12,434 nt of DNA, from positions 1-12,434 of the forward strand of contig JAUWVD010000014.1 in the NCBI GenBank assembly GCA_030617585.1. Reading direction: 5' to 3'. The position numbers were made by a program, and so were the translations under genes. Within the stretch, counting starts at the first letter, position 1. Each line of letters starts with the position of its first letter. Below the pieces are notes generated by a model. The model saw only the letters and a list, made by a program, of their open reading frames with translations, was not told the DNA's origin and made no database searches. Below are positions 1 through 5,705 of the stretch, in pieces. This DNA is from Candidatus Methanophagales archaeon. Its GTDB lineage: Archaea > Halobacteriota > Syntropharchaeia > Alkanophagales > Methanospirareceae.

Positions 1-5
1 GGGAG

Positions 6-12
6 AAGGTGA
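6..12 (+). promoter_or_regulatory. Shine-Dalgarno site of the NifX-like gene
   Basis: The sequence aaggtga lies 9 bases ahead of the ATG at 22 and matches the anti-Shine-Dalgarno core. It supports that ATG as the true start. The promoter is presumably left of the window. Confidence 0.6.
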
Positions 13-21
13 AAGATAAAG

Positions 22-627
22 ATGAAGATATGCGTAACTGCAACAGCAGGAGACCTGAATGCACAGGTAGACCCGAGGTTTGGAAGGAGCCAATACTTTG
101 TGTTCGTTGATTCAGATACGATGGCGTTCGAAGCGATGGCAAACGAAGCTATCGCCGCACCCGGGGGAGCAGGGATTCAAGCAGCACAAGTCGTTCTGAA
201 TAAAGGAGCAAGTGCAGTTATATCAGGGGATATAGGTCCCAATGCCTTACAGGTGCTTTCCACTGCGGGTGTGAAAATTACAACCGGCGCGTATGGCACG
301 GTGAAAGAGGCAATTGAGATGTATAAAAGCGGTAAGTTAGGTGAGGCAGGTGCCTCAACCGTTTCTGCTCATGCTGGTATGGGCGCTACTGCACCAGGTG
401 GCGGATTTGGCATGGGCATGGGCGGAGGACGAGGCGGCGGTAGAGGACAAGGCATGGGACTTGGCATGCAGCAAGCAGTGCCTTCACAACCACAACCACA
501 AGCGCCGCAGGCACCAATAACGCCTCGAACGAAAGAAGAAGAACTCGAAGAACTATCGAACATGGCTAATAGACTGGAGAAGGATTTAGAAGAAGTGAAG
601 AAGAGACTGGAAGAACTGAGAAAGTAA
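22..627 (+). CDS. NifX/NifB-C-type iron-molybdenum-cofactor-binding family protein with Gly/Met-rich and coiled-coil tail
   Basis: 201 aa. Residues 1 to about 105 form a dinitrogenase iron-molybdenum cofactor biosynthesis (NifX/NifB C-terminal) fold: an MKICVTA start, the DPRFGR motif at 17-22, then alternating beta/alpha segments with GIQAAQ at 51-56 and ISGDIGPNA at 67-75. Family members bind or carry Fe-S or FeMo-type clusters; in archaea without nitrogenase they often sit near Mrp/NBP35 ATPases and are of unknown role. After the domain comes a Gly/Met-rich stretch (about 118-150), a Pro/Gln linker (152-167) and a charged heptad-like coiled coil (170-201). The tail resembles the end of DUF5320-type small archaeal proteins as I remember them, so this looks like a fusion. 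The family domain alone is usually only about 110-130 aa. No nif gene is visible, so a nitrogenase role should not be assumed. It is followed after 39 bp by a Cys-rich microprotein. Confidence 0.85.
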   Translation: MKICVTATAGDLNAQVDPRFGRSQYFVFVDSDTMAFEAMANEAIAAPGGAGIQAAQVVLNKGASAVISGDIGPNALQVLSTAGVKITTGAYGTVKEAIEMYKSGKLGEAGASTVSAHAGMGATAPGGGFGMGMGGGRGGGRGQGMGLGMQQAVPSQPQPQAPQAPITPRTKEEELEELSNMANRLEKDLEEVKKRLEELRK

Positions 628-666
628 AGAGTAGAGAAGGTTAATTAGAAAGAGGAAGAGAACAAA

Positions 667-834
667 ATGGGTAAATGCGAATTGTGTGGAAACGAAGGGA
701 GTAGAATGGAAGCGGACCACAAAGAACTTGGACGAATTATGGTTTGTCAGGACTGCTGGTCGAAACTATACGCTGAAAACCGCATGAGCTGCAGTATCGG
801 CGCTTCCGGTGGCAGTTGTGCCTTTTGCAAGTAG
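667..834 (+). CDS. Cys-rich (zinc-ribbon-like) microprotein, 55 aa
   Basis: A 55-codon ORF starts at ATG 667 with a purine-rich ribosome-binding stretch (gagg at 652-655) ahead of it. The protein has seven cysteines: CxxC at 4/7, CxxC at 27/30 (19 residues between the pairs), Cys42 and a final CxxC at 51/54, plus His18. Two CxxC pairs flanking a short beta-like segment (GRIMV) are typical of a treble-clef or zinc-ribbon knuckle. The C-terminal Cys42/51/54 set could bind a second metal or a cluster. I do not recognise a named family. It follows the NifX-like gene by 39 bp on the same strand and is followed by a poly-T tract, so the two probably form one transcript. This suggests, but does not show, a shared role in metal or Fe-S handling. 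Confidence 0.7.
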   Translation: MGKCELCGNEGSRMEADHKELGRIMVCQDCWSKLYAENRMSCSIGASGGSCAFCK

Positions 835-867
835 AATTGGGTAGAGAAGAAGGAAGAGATAAAATCG

Positions 868-905
868 TCTTTTTTTTCCCTTTTTTATTTTTTAGTTTAT
901 TTAGT
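868..905 (+). terminator. Poly-T intrinsic terminator of the NifX-like operon
   Basis: Three T-runs (8, 6 and 6 Ts) lie close together beginning 36 bp after the stop at 834. Archaeal RNA polymerase terminates at such T-rich tracts without needing a hairpin. This marks the end of the NifX/microprotein transcript and argues against translation running through to the fragment at 911-1031. Confidence 0.6.
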
Positions 906-910
906 TTAGA

Positions 911-1031
911 GCGCTATGCAACAACCATCGCCATCATTAGCCTGGCAGGCATCTGTTGCACTAACTGCCTGATGACTTGCCCGCACGGAGCGATTGGAAT
1001 AGTTCCCTATTCATTTCCGATTTTAACGTGA
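911..1031 (+). pseudogene. Fragment with a ferredoxin-like Cys motif (possible gene remnant)
   Basis: In frame with the TGA at 1029-1031, about 40 codons encode a peptide containing CTNCLMTCPHGAI, which matches the CxxCxxxCPxGAI half-site of 4Fe-4S ferredoxin domains. The Cys expected two residues before the first one here is Gly, so one of four cluster ligands is missing. There is no ATG in frame. The only upstream start is a TTG at 816 that would run through the poly-T terminator and overlap the 55-aa microprotein. Best reading is a decayed piece of a ferredoxin-domain protein, perhaps a MinD-type ATPase with an inserted ferredoxin, which is a usual partner of NifX-like genes. A chance motif cannot be excluded. 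Confidence 0.35.
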
Positions 1032-1034
1032 GGT

Positions 1035-1118
1035 GTGGGTTTGGATAAGATAAAAGCGCAGCTAAAGGTGATAGTCGCGCAACTTGGAGAGATGGAAAGA
1101 AGTATCAAAAAGTTATAA
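1035..1118 (+). CDS. Possible 27-aa charged coiled-coil peptide
   Basis: A GTG start at 1035 (or TTG at 1041) opens a 27-codon ORF ending in TAA at 1118. The product is Lys/Glu-rich with a regular hydrophobic spacing, ending in ERSIKKL, and looks like a short amphipathic helix. It resembles the coiled-coil end of the NifX-like protein upstream. It may be the surviving 3' end of the same decayed gene as the ferredoxin-like fragment rather than a functional peptide. Confidence 0.25.
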   Translation: MGLDKIKAQLKVIVAQLGEMERSIKKL

Positions 1119-1119
1119 G
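1110..1119 (+). promoter_or_regulatory. Candidate TATA box of the 50-aa microprotein
   Basis: An AAGTTATAAG-like element is centred about 30 bp before the ATG at 1146. No Shine-Dalgarno sequence lies in between. With the usual archaeal spacing of about 25 bp from TATA to start point, the transcript would begin only a few bases before the ATG, giving a leaderless or near-leaderless mRNA. Confidence 0.35.
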
Positions 1120-1145
1120 TGTGTAACTAAAACTAAACGTTAAAA

Positions 1146-1298
1146 ATGGAAAAGAGCATTAAGAAAAACATAAAATGCGAGAAATGTAGTAAGCCCATAT
1201 CAGGAGATGTTTACGAGTTCGGAGGTGTTAAACTGTGTGAGGATTGCTATATGGCTGCTGTAATAGCGTCTCAGCCGAAGAAATGCGCAATGAAATGA
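1146..1298 (+). CDS. Cys-rich zinc-ribbon-like microprotein, 50 aa
   Basis: A 50-codon ORF from ATG 1146 to TGA 1298. It starts with a basic leader (MEKSIKKNIK), then CxxC at residues 11/14 and CxxC at 31/34 with 16 residues between, a beta-hairpin-like middle (DVYEFGGVKL), and a lone Cys47 near the C-terminus. The layout is a classic four-Cys zinc ribbon or knuckle (LIM/treble-clef-like), close in style to the 55-aa protein 300 bp upstream but not an obvious copy of it. I cannot name a family. Because the window places two such genes beside a NifX-like protein, metal binding or delivery is a reasonable guess. The upstream region suggests a near-leaderless transcript. Confidence 0.7.
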   Translation: MEKSIKKNIKCEKCSKPISGDVYEFGGVKLCEDCYMAAVIASQPKKCAMK

Positions 1299-1369
1299 GG
1301 ACAAAATGGAGAGAATGACCGAAAAAAATGAAATTGTAGATTGCAAAATCATAACCGATGGTTGTTGTT

Positions 1370-1393
1370 ATAGGAATAAGAATAGGAATAAGA
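1370..1393 (+). repeat. 12-bp tandem direct repeat (two perfect copies)
   Basis: ATAGGAATAAGA occurs twice back to back at 1370-1381 and 1382-1393, followed by a further degenerate purine run. It sits about 55 bp before the cheA start in a gene-free spacer and could be slippage-derived or a binding site for a dimeric regulator. Confidence 0.7.
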
Positions 1394-1448
1394 AAAGGAA
1401 AATGGAAAGCGGGAAAAGAATAAATTAAAGGATGATTACAATAAATTA

Positions 1449-3023
1449 ATGGTTGACGTATCACAATATAAGGAACTGTTCGTAGACGAGTCAAGAGAGC
1501 ATCTGCAATGTATAAGTAGAAATCTACTAACGTTGGAGAAAGAATCAGATAACACAGACGCATTAAATGAAACGTTCCGGGCGGTACACACACTGAAAAG
1601 CATGGCAGCCACAATGGGATTTCCCGATATGGAAGAGCTATCGCATGAGATGGAGAATGTACTTGACGTCCTGAGGAAAAGGGGAGAACCAGAAGAAGGA
1701 ACAGTTGATCTTCTGCTCGAATCCCTTGACGGGCTTGAAACACTTGTCGAAAGTGTGGCAACCGGGAAAACGGTAAAACTTGATTTTACCGCATTGCATA
1801 AAAAACTGAAAAATATTCCAGCGGAGAAGAAAGAAGATGTTGAACTACCAACCGTTACAGTGGAAGGAGCGGTTGCTGAGGGTGTTAGTCCATCAATACG
1901 GATAAGTATAGAAAAGATACAGGCATTGCAGAACCTTGTAGAGGAATTAGCGATAGCAAAGATGAGCCTACTACAGATCGCATCAAAATATGCCAGCCAT
2001 GAACTCAATGAGATAACCGCCATAATAGACCGGCACACATCAGAATTGCAGGATCGGGTAATGCAGATGCGCATGTTCCCTGTTGGATACCTATTTGACA
2101 AGTTTCCAAGAGCAGTACGAGATTTAAGCAAGAAAACAGGAAAGGAAGTGGATTTTATTGTATCTGGTAAGGAGATAGAACTTGATCGTCTTGTGCTTGA
2201 TGAGATAAATGATGCAGTACTGCATCTGCTGCGTAATGCGGTAGATCATGGGATAGAGAAACCAGAAGATAGAAAGAATGCAGGTAAGGCGGATAAAGGA
2301 AAGGTTATATTGAGTGCAACAAGAGAAGGGAACCATGTTGTTGTATCCGTTGAAGATGATGGCAGAGGAATAGTTATAGAAGAACTCAAAAAGATAGCAG
2401 TGGAAAGGAAAATCATAACCCAGGAGGAGGCATCGAGGATGAATGACGCAGATGTTTATGAACTTCTGAGTGAGCCCGGGCTGAGCACGGCAAGAGAAAT
2501 CACTGATATCTCAGGCAGAGGTGTAGGTTTTGATGTTGTGACATCAAAGGTCAACTCACTGGGTGGAAGCGTAAGAATAAGATCAGAAAAAGACAGAGGT
2601 ACAAACGTTGAATTGCATCTGCCTTTGACTATCGCTATTATTAAAGCATTACTTGTTGGCGCTGAAGACGAAAGATATGCCATACCATTAGATTCAATCC
2701 GCGAAATAGTAGCAGTTGGTGAAAAGGATTTGAAAAGCGTTGAAGGAAAAGAGATATTTAGGTATAGAGAACAGGTTCTGCCACTCTTGAGACTGAAAAA
2801 CATCTTGGACGTACCAGGGGACAAAGATCGTATAGGTCCTGTGGTGGTAGTGGAAAGAGCCGAAAAGTTCTTTGGTCTTATGGTTGGTAGACTCATAGGT
2901 CAACAGGAGATAGTAGTCAAGCCATTGAGATTCAAAGGCAGGACAGAGTTTGCTGGCGCTACAATACTCGCTGATGGCACGGTTGCGCTCATATTGGATG
3001 TGGGTGGATTGATGTCTGCTTAA
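1449..3023 (+). CDS. cheA: Chemotaxis histidine kinase CheA
   Basis: 524 aa cytoplasmic sensor kinase that autophosphorylates in response to chemoreceptors and passes phosphate to CheY/CheB. An N-terminal Hpt (P1) domain spans about 1-105, with phospho-acceptor His47 in the HTLKS motif. The P3 dimerisation helices are at about 148-205. The ATPase domain is at about 206-395, with N box LLRNAVDHGIE (260-270), G1 VEDDGRGI (301-308), G2 GRGVGFDVV (356-364) and G3 GTNVELHLP (384-392). A CheW-like P5 domain fills about 395-524. Only about 40 mostly linker residues separate P1 from P3, so the P2 response-regulator docking domain appears to be absent. The start at 1449 places the Hpt helix at the expected distance from the N-terminus. 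The gene converges on cheR and overlaps its 3' end by 35 bp. No cheW, cheY, cheB, cheC, cheD or receptor gene is in the window. Confidence 0.95.
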   Translation: MVDVSQYKELFVDESREHLQCISRNLLTLEKESDNTDALNETFRAVHTLKSMAATMGFPDMEELSHEMENVLDVLRKRGEPEEGTVDLLLESLDGLETLVESVATGKTVKLDFTALHKKLKNIPAEKKEDVELPTVTVEGAVAEGVSPSIRISIEKIQALQNLVEELAIAKMSLLQIASKYASHELNEITAIIDRHTSELQDRVMQMRMFPVGYLFDKFPRAVRDLSKKTGKEVDFIVSGKEIELDRLVLDEINDAVLHLLRNAVDHGIEKPEDRKNAGKADKGKVILSATREGNHVVVSVEDDGRGIVIEELKKIAVERKIITQEEASRMNDADVYELLSEPGLSTAREITDISGRGVGFDVVTSKVNSLGGSVRIRSEKDRGTNVELHLPLTIAIIKALLVGAEDERYAIPLDSIREIVAVGEKDLKSVEGKEIFRYREQVLPLLRLKNILDVPGDKDRIGPVVVVERAEKFFGLMVGRLIGQQEIVVKPLRFKGRTEFAGATILADGTVALILDVGGLMSA

Positions 3024-3861
3024 ATTTCTGATATATCCCCTCCTTCGCATTAACTGGCTTAAACAATTTCCTTGCCGCACCATATAGCATCTCTGTCTTC
3101 CCCAAAACGAAAAAGCCATCAGTATTCAAAGCATTGCAGAACTCCATGTGCAGCCTTTCATGCATAGCCCTTGAAAAATATATGGACACGTTCCTACAAA
3201 AGATTACATCAAAATGCGCAAGTGGCTTACCGGAAATCAAATCATGCTTTTCAAATTTCACAAGCCCTTTTATCTTATCTCTGACCCTATATTTTCCCTG
3301 ATCAAAAACGAAATACTGTGACAAAGAATCTGCCCTAACATTCTTGACCTCTTCAAAAGTATATTCGCCTTTCTTCGCTTTTACCAGGCTAGCACCGTCA
3401 ATATCAGTGCCATGAACAGAAATAATGAAGTTTTCGGGGGTCGCACCTAAAAAATCGTACATCGAAATTGCGATAGAATACGTTTCCTCTCCAGATGCAC
3501 ACCCTGCACTCCAAATTCGTATTATCTTCTGCTTCTTCCTCCGCTTGTCCTGAATAAGTGAGGGTATAACGTTTTTTCTGAAATAGTCAAAAACAGAAGC
3601 ATCACGAAAGAACTCGGAAACGGTTATCGTGAATGCTGTCATCAGTTCATTGTATTCCATAGGGTCACTATTCAGAAGCTTTGCATAATCTCTGTATGAA
3701 TACAAGTTGTTCGCTCTTAACCGAATGGTAAGTCTTCTTTTTATATACGTATCCCGGTATTGGTTGCAATCAAATCCCTTATCTTTAAGTATCTGGCATT
3801 TTAGAACTTCAAAATCCCGGTCCTGATTGGAGATTAAATTTTCAGTCATGATTTTAGACAT
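2989..3861 (-). CDS. cheR: Chemoreceptor glutamate methyltransferase CheR
   Basis: 290 aa SAM-dependent enzyme that methylates glutamates on chemoreceptors for sensory adaptation. The N-terminal helical CheR domain (about 12-80) carries the basic YIKRRLTIRLR segment (39-49) and leads to VSEFFRD (81-87, usually VTEFFRD). The SAM fold follows with WSAGCASGEE (117-126), the acidic TDID (152-155), and CRNVSIYF (222-229), where most relatives have CRNVLIYF. The end GFFVLGKTE (249-257) is the usual C-terminal strand. Length is normal for the family and catalytic landmarks are intact. No receptor-tethering pentapeptide or TPR domain is fused. Two in-frame ATGs exist (codons 1 and 5) with no clear Shine-Dalgarno sequence, so the start could be 12 bp further in. 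The FwdA-like gene lies 39 bp upstream on the same strand and may share its transcript. Confidence 0.94.
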   Translation of the reverse strand: MSKIMTENLISNQDRDFEVLKCQILKDKGFDCNQYRDTYIKRRLTIRLRANNLYSYRDYAKLLNSDPMEYNELMTAFTITVSEFFRDASVFDYFRKNVIPSLIQDKRRKKQKIIRIWSAGCASGEETYSIAISMYDFLGATPENFIISVHGTDIDGASLVKAKKGEYTFEEVKNVRADSLSQYFVFDQGKYRVRDKIKGLVKFEKHDLISGKPLAHFDVIFCRNVSIYFSRAMHERLHMEFCNALNTDGFFVLGKTEMLYGAARKLFKPVNAKEGIYQKFKQTSIHPHPI

Positions 3862-3900
3862 ATTAGTAAGGAATTGCTCTAATCATATAATTGTCGTGCT

Positions 3901-5289
3901 TTAGTGCAAAAAACATTCATCCACCCTTAGATGCTCAGCCCTAAACGACCTCCTATTACATATACGCTCTATCAGTTCACTTTCGTATGCCTTTTCTTTT
4001 ACTTCCGGCATAAAATAAAACGTCTTTTTTCTCGCTCTATCCTTATTCAATTTCCCTTCTTTTATTATCGTTTCTCCACCTTTCAAAAGAAACGAGCAAT
4101 TACCCAGCCGCTTCTCTAACTCTCTCCACCCGGTATCTTCATCCATGTCATATATCGCGATATCCGCATCCGCGCCAATACCCAAATGCCCTTTATTTTC
4201 TAACCCAAGCTGCCGTGCCGGATTAGTCCTCGTTATCTCGGCAAGTTCGTATAACGAATACTCAACATCTGGCATCAGCTCTTTTCTATTACCGCGACTC
4301 AGCAGCCACGCGAATAGCTTAGGATACGAAGAGAAGAGGCACCCGCTGGGGCTATCGGTAGAAAAGGAAATGTTGGAAGATGGTAGATATTCTAATGCGT
4401 CCAATGCAAATCTCAGTGAGTTAATATTCCCTTCCCTCTTCTCGTCTACTTCAGAAATTATCAACGGCTGCTCTAACCCTATATCCATACTCACGAACTT
4501 TTCTGTTGCTGCCCCATAGCCAATCCGCATATTTACAGCTTCATCCGGATACGGACTAACAATGCCGAGATCAACAGCGCCACCCTTATTTAATATCTCT
4601 ATCGCCGCTTCGTATCGCTTGTCATCTTCTATGCCCGAACCGATATGAGCCATGCAGAAACCACTTAAAATATCCGTATCTTCGTCCAACAACTCAGGAT
4701 ATGTCCTCAACAGAATCTTCGGCTCCTCGAGTAGGTCATAAAAGAATTTCAAGCATTTCTTCACGTCTATATCACGATAAAAGAAACCTTTCTTTGCATA
4801 TCTAACCCGTATATCGTATATTTTTATGCCTATGGACTTCGTGAGGTCCAAAAGGAGTGGCAGGGCGCTTTTCACACTCGCCTTATCCCCTTCTCTTATC
4901 TCTTTATCTATATCATATAAGCTTAGAACAAGGAATGCTGAGGTGTCCTCCAGGGGTATACTGCTGAGCTCGTGATGCACGTAACTCGCGGTATTCAAGG
5001 TCATTAACGGCTCGTTCACATGCGTATATCCCATCCTCGCATACGTATATCCTATCTTGCCCACAGTGGGGAAGCCAAACGTAAATCGCGCTAAGTTCAA
5101 GCCATAAGTTGCCACATGGCTGTGCACGTCTATCCCTCCAGCCATTACCGTCTTATCCGTAGCATCTATTATCTCATCCGGCTTTATTTCGTCTACGATC
5201 TTGCCATCAACAACGAAAATATCCATCTTTTCGCCTTCTAGCCCATTCCCAGGGTCGTAAACCGTCCCATTCCTTATCTGCATCGCCAT
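3901..5289 (-). CDS. FwdA/FmdA-like paralogue of formylmethanofuran dehydrogenase subunit A (amidohydrolase family)
   Basis: 462 aa, against about 570 aa for genuine FwdA. In the Fwd/Fmd complex subunit A uses a binuclear zinc amidohydrolase site to couple formate and methanofuran to formylmethanofuran. Homology is clear: GGIDVHSHVA (51-60) for the HxH metal motif, YTYARMGYTHVNE (81-93), GIKIYD (154-159) with Lys156 at the place of the carboxylated lysine, MAHIGSG (213-219), FSTDSPSG (309-316) with the metal Asp312, and the C-terminal GHLGIGADADIAIYD (367-381). The family's HLHCN block is replaced by ILLRTY (192-197), so one zinc-ligand His is lost, and a second His after the THVQF motif is gone as well. 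The missing length is mostly internal loops. No other Fwd subunit gene is nearby. It may be a sub- or neofunctionalised amidohydrolase or an alternative subunit; genuine FwdA activity is doubtful. This alignment is from memory. Confidence 0.85.
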   Translation of the reverse strand: MAMQIRNGTVYDPGNGLEGEKMDIFVVDGKIVDEIKPDEIIDATDKTVMAGGIDVHSHVATYGLNLARFTFGFPTVGKIGYTYARMGYTHVNEPLMTLNTASYVHHELSSIPLEDTSAFLVLSLYDIDKEIREGDKASVKSALPLLLDLTKSIGIKIYDIRVRYAKKGFFYRDIDVKKCLKFFYDLLEEPKILLRTYPELLDEDTDILSGFCMAHIGSGIEDDKRYEAAIEILNKGGAVDLGIVSPYPDEAVNMRIGYGAATEKFVSMDIGLEQPLIISEVDEKREGNINSLRFALDALEYLPSSNISFSTDSPSGCLFSSYPKLFAWLLSRGNRKELMPDVEYSLYELAEITRTNPARQLGLENKGHLGIGADADIAIYDMDEDTGWRELEKRLGNCSFLLKGGETIIKEGKLNKDRARKKTFYFMPEVKEKAYESELIERICNRRSFRAEHLRVDECFLH

Positions 5290-5337
5290 TTCTAACCACA
5301 GGATTACATGGATTTACAGTAATTGCCCAATATCTTG

Positions 5338-5346
5338 TAATATAAA
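5338..5346 (-). promoter_or_regulatory. Candidate TATA box of the FwdA-like gene
   Basis: On the minus strand this reads TTTATATTA, close to the archaeal TATA consensus, about 50 bp before the ATG at 5289. Start-point spacing would give a leader of roughly 25 nt. Confidence 0.5.
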
Positions 5347-5422
5347 TTTTAAACACTAAAGCCTCTTTAAGCTTTTAAGAGATTATGCTACCTTTTTGCA
5401 TTAGTTATGCAACACCATATAT

Positions 5423-5440
5423 CGAAAAGTTTTTATGTAT
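5423..5440 (+). promoter_or_regulatory. Orphan archaeal BRE/TATA-like promoter
   Basis: CGAAAAG followed directly by TTTTTATGTAT is a good match to the archaeal purine-rich BRE plus TATA arrangement. A start point would fall near 5460, beside an ATG at 5456 that opens only 13 codons (ending 5494, product ends KRKRTN). No plus-strand gene follows before pheT, which runs the opposite way. It may drive a non-coding RNA or be left over from a lost gene. Confidence 0.4.
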
Positions 5441-5510
5441 CTTCAACTAATAGACATGGCAATAGGAAGAGATAAGAGAAAAAGAACAAACTAAAATCAA
5501 TTATTGACAC

Positions 5511-5540
5511 AGATTAACGCAGATTACCGCAGATGAAAGA
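5511..5540 (+). repeat. Three degenerate 10-bp tandem units (agattaacgc-like)
   Basis: The units agattaacgc, agattaccgc and agatgaaaga follow one another without spacing. A related string with acaggattac and atggatttac is at 5296-5317. The pattern resembles the CAGATTAACGCAGATT-type dispersed intergenic repeats seen in many environmental prokaryote genomes. Confidence 0.55.
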
Positions 5541-5680
5541 GGAAGAAAGAAGCTGGAATTTAAACTATTCAAATGAAACTTGACGAACGAATCATATCAC
5601 GATCTCCATCTTTGGATAGACATAAAATAAGAAGGGAGTAGCGCCCATTTGATTTTAAAAGACTCATTATCGCCATCTGT

Positions 5681-5700
5681 TGCCCTTTGCCCTTTGCCTT
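5681..5700 (+). repeat. TGCCCTT heptamer short tandem repeat
   Basis: TGCCCTT, TGCCCTT and TGCCTT are arranged in tandem a few bases beyond the 3' end of pheT. It is a simple slippage-type repeat. Confidence 0.6.
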
Positions 5701-5705
5701 GCCCC

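Larger units (their letters stand above)
835..1145. other. 311 bp stretch without a confident gene
   Basis: This gap between the two Cys microprotein genes holds the poly-T terminator, the ferredoxin-like fragment, the 27-codon mini-ORF and, near 1108-1119, an A/T element (gttataag) that could be the TATA box of the next gene. Nothing else was recognised. Confidence 0.6.
5290..5705. other. 416 bp gene-free region between the FwdA-like gene and pheT
   Basis: The region contains the FwdA-like promoter, an orphan plus-strand promoter-like element at 5423-5440 followed by a 13-codon ORF, a set of 10-bp phased repeats at 5511-5540 with a related fragment at 5296-5320, and a TGCCCTT heptamer tandem at 5681-5700 close to the pheT stop. 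No protein-coding gene of credible length was found on either strand, and I do not see an RNA gene that I can name. Confidence 0.6.

Noticed and set aside
22..627. Assignment as nitrogenase cofactor gene nifX or nifB
   Set aside because: Only the generic cofactor-binding domain is present. There is no radical-SAM domain and no nif neighbours, so a nitrogenase role is not supported.
816..1031. 71-codon ORF from a TTG, containing the ferredoxin-like motif
   Set aside because: It would overlap the 55-aa microprotein and read a Phe-rich stretch out of the poly-T terminator. Only its last 40 codons look protein-like, so it is recorded as a fragment instead.
1306..1428. 40-codon ORF before cheA
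   Set aside because: Half of the product (Arg/Asn/Lys-rich) comes from the 12-bp tandem repeat and purine-rich DNA. There is no ribosome-binding site and no recognisable motif.
1436..2131. 231-codon ORF antisense to cheA
   Set aside because: Ser/Thr/Phe-rich composition is typical of the shadow of an A/G-rich coding strand, and cheA explains the region fully. The same applies to the long antisense ORFs within pheT, the TPR gene, nadX, nadC and the FwdA-like gene.
5456..5494. 13-codon ORF MAIGRDKRKRTN as a gene
   Set aside because: Too short to support by sequence alone, and the predicted transcript start falls at or after the ATG. Mentioned only with the orphan promoter.
5511..5540. CRISPR-like array
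   Set aside because: Units are only 10 bp, degenerate and have no spacers. No cas gene is in the window.
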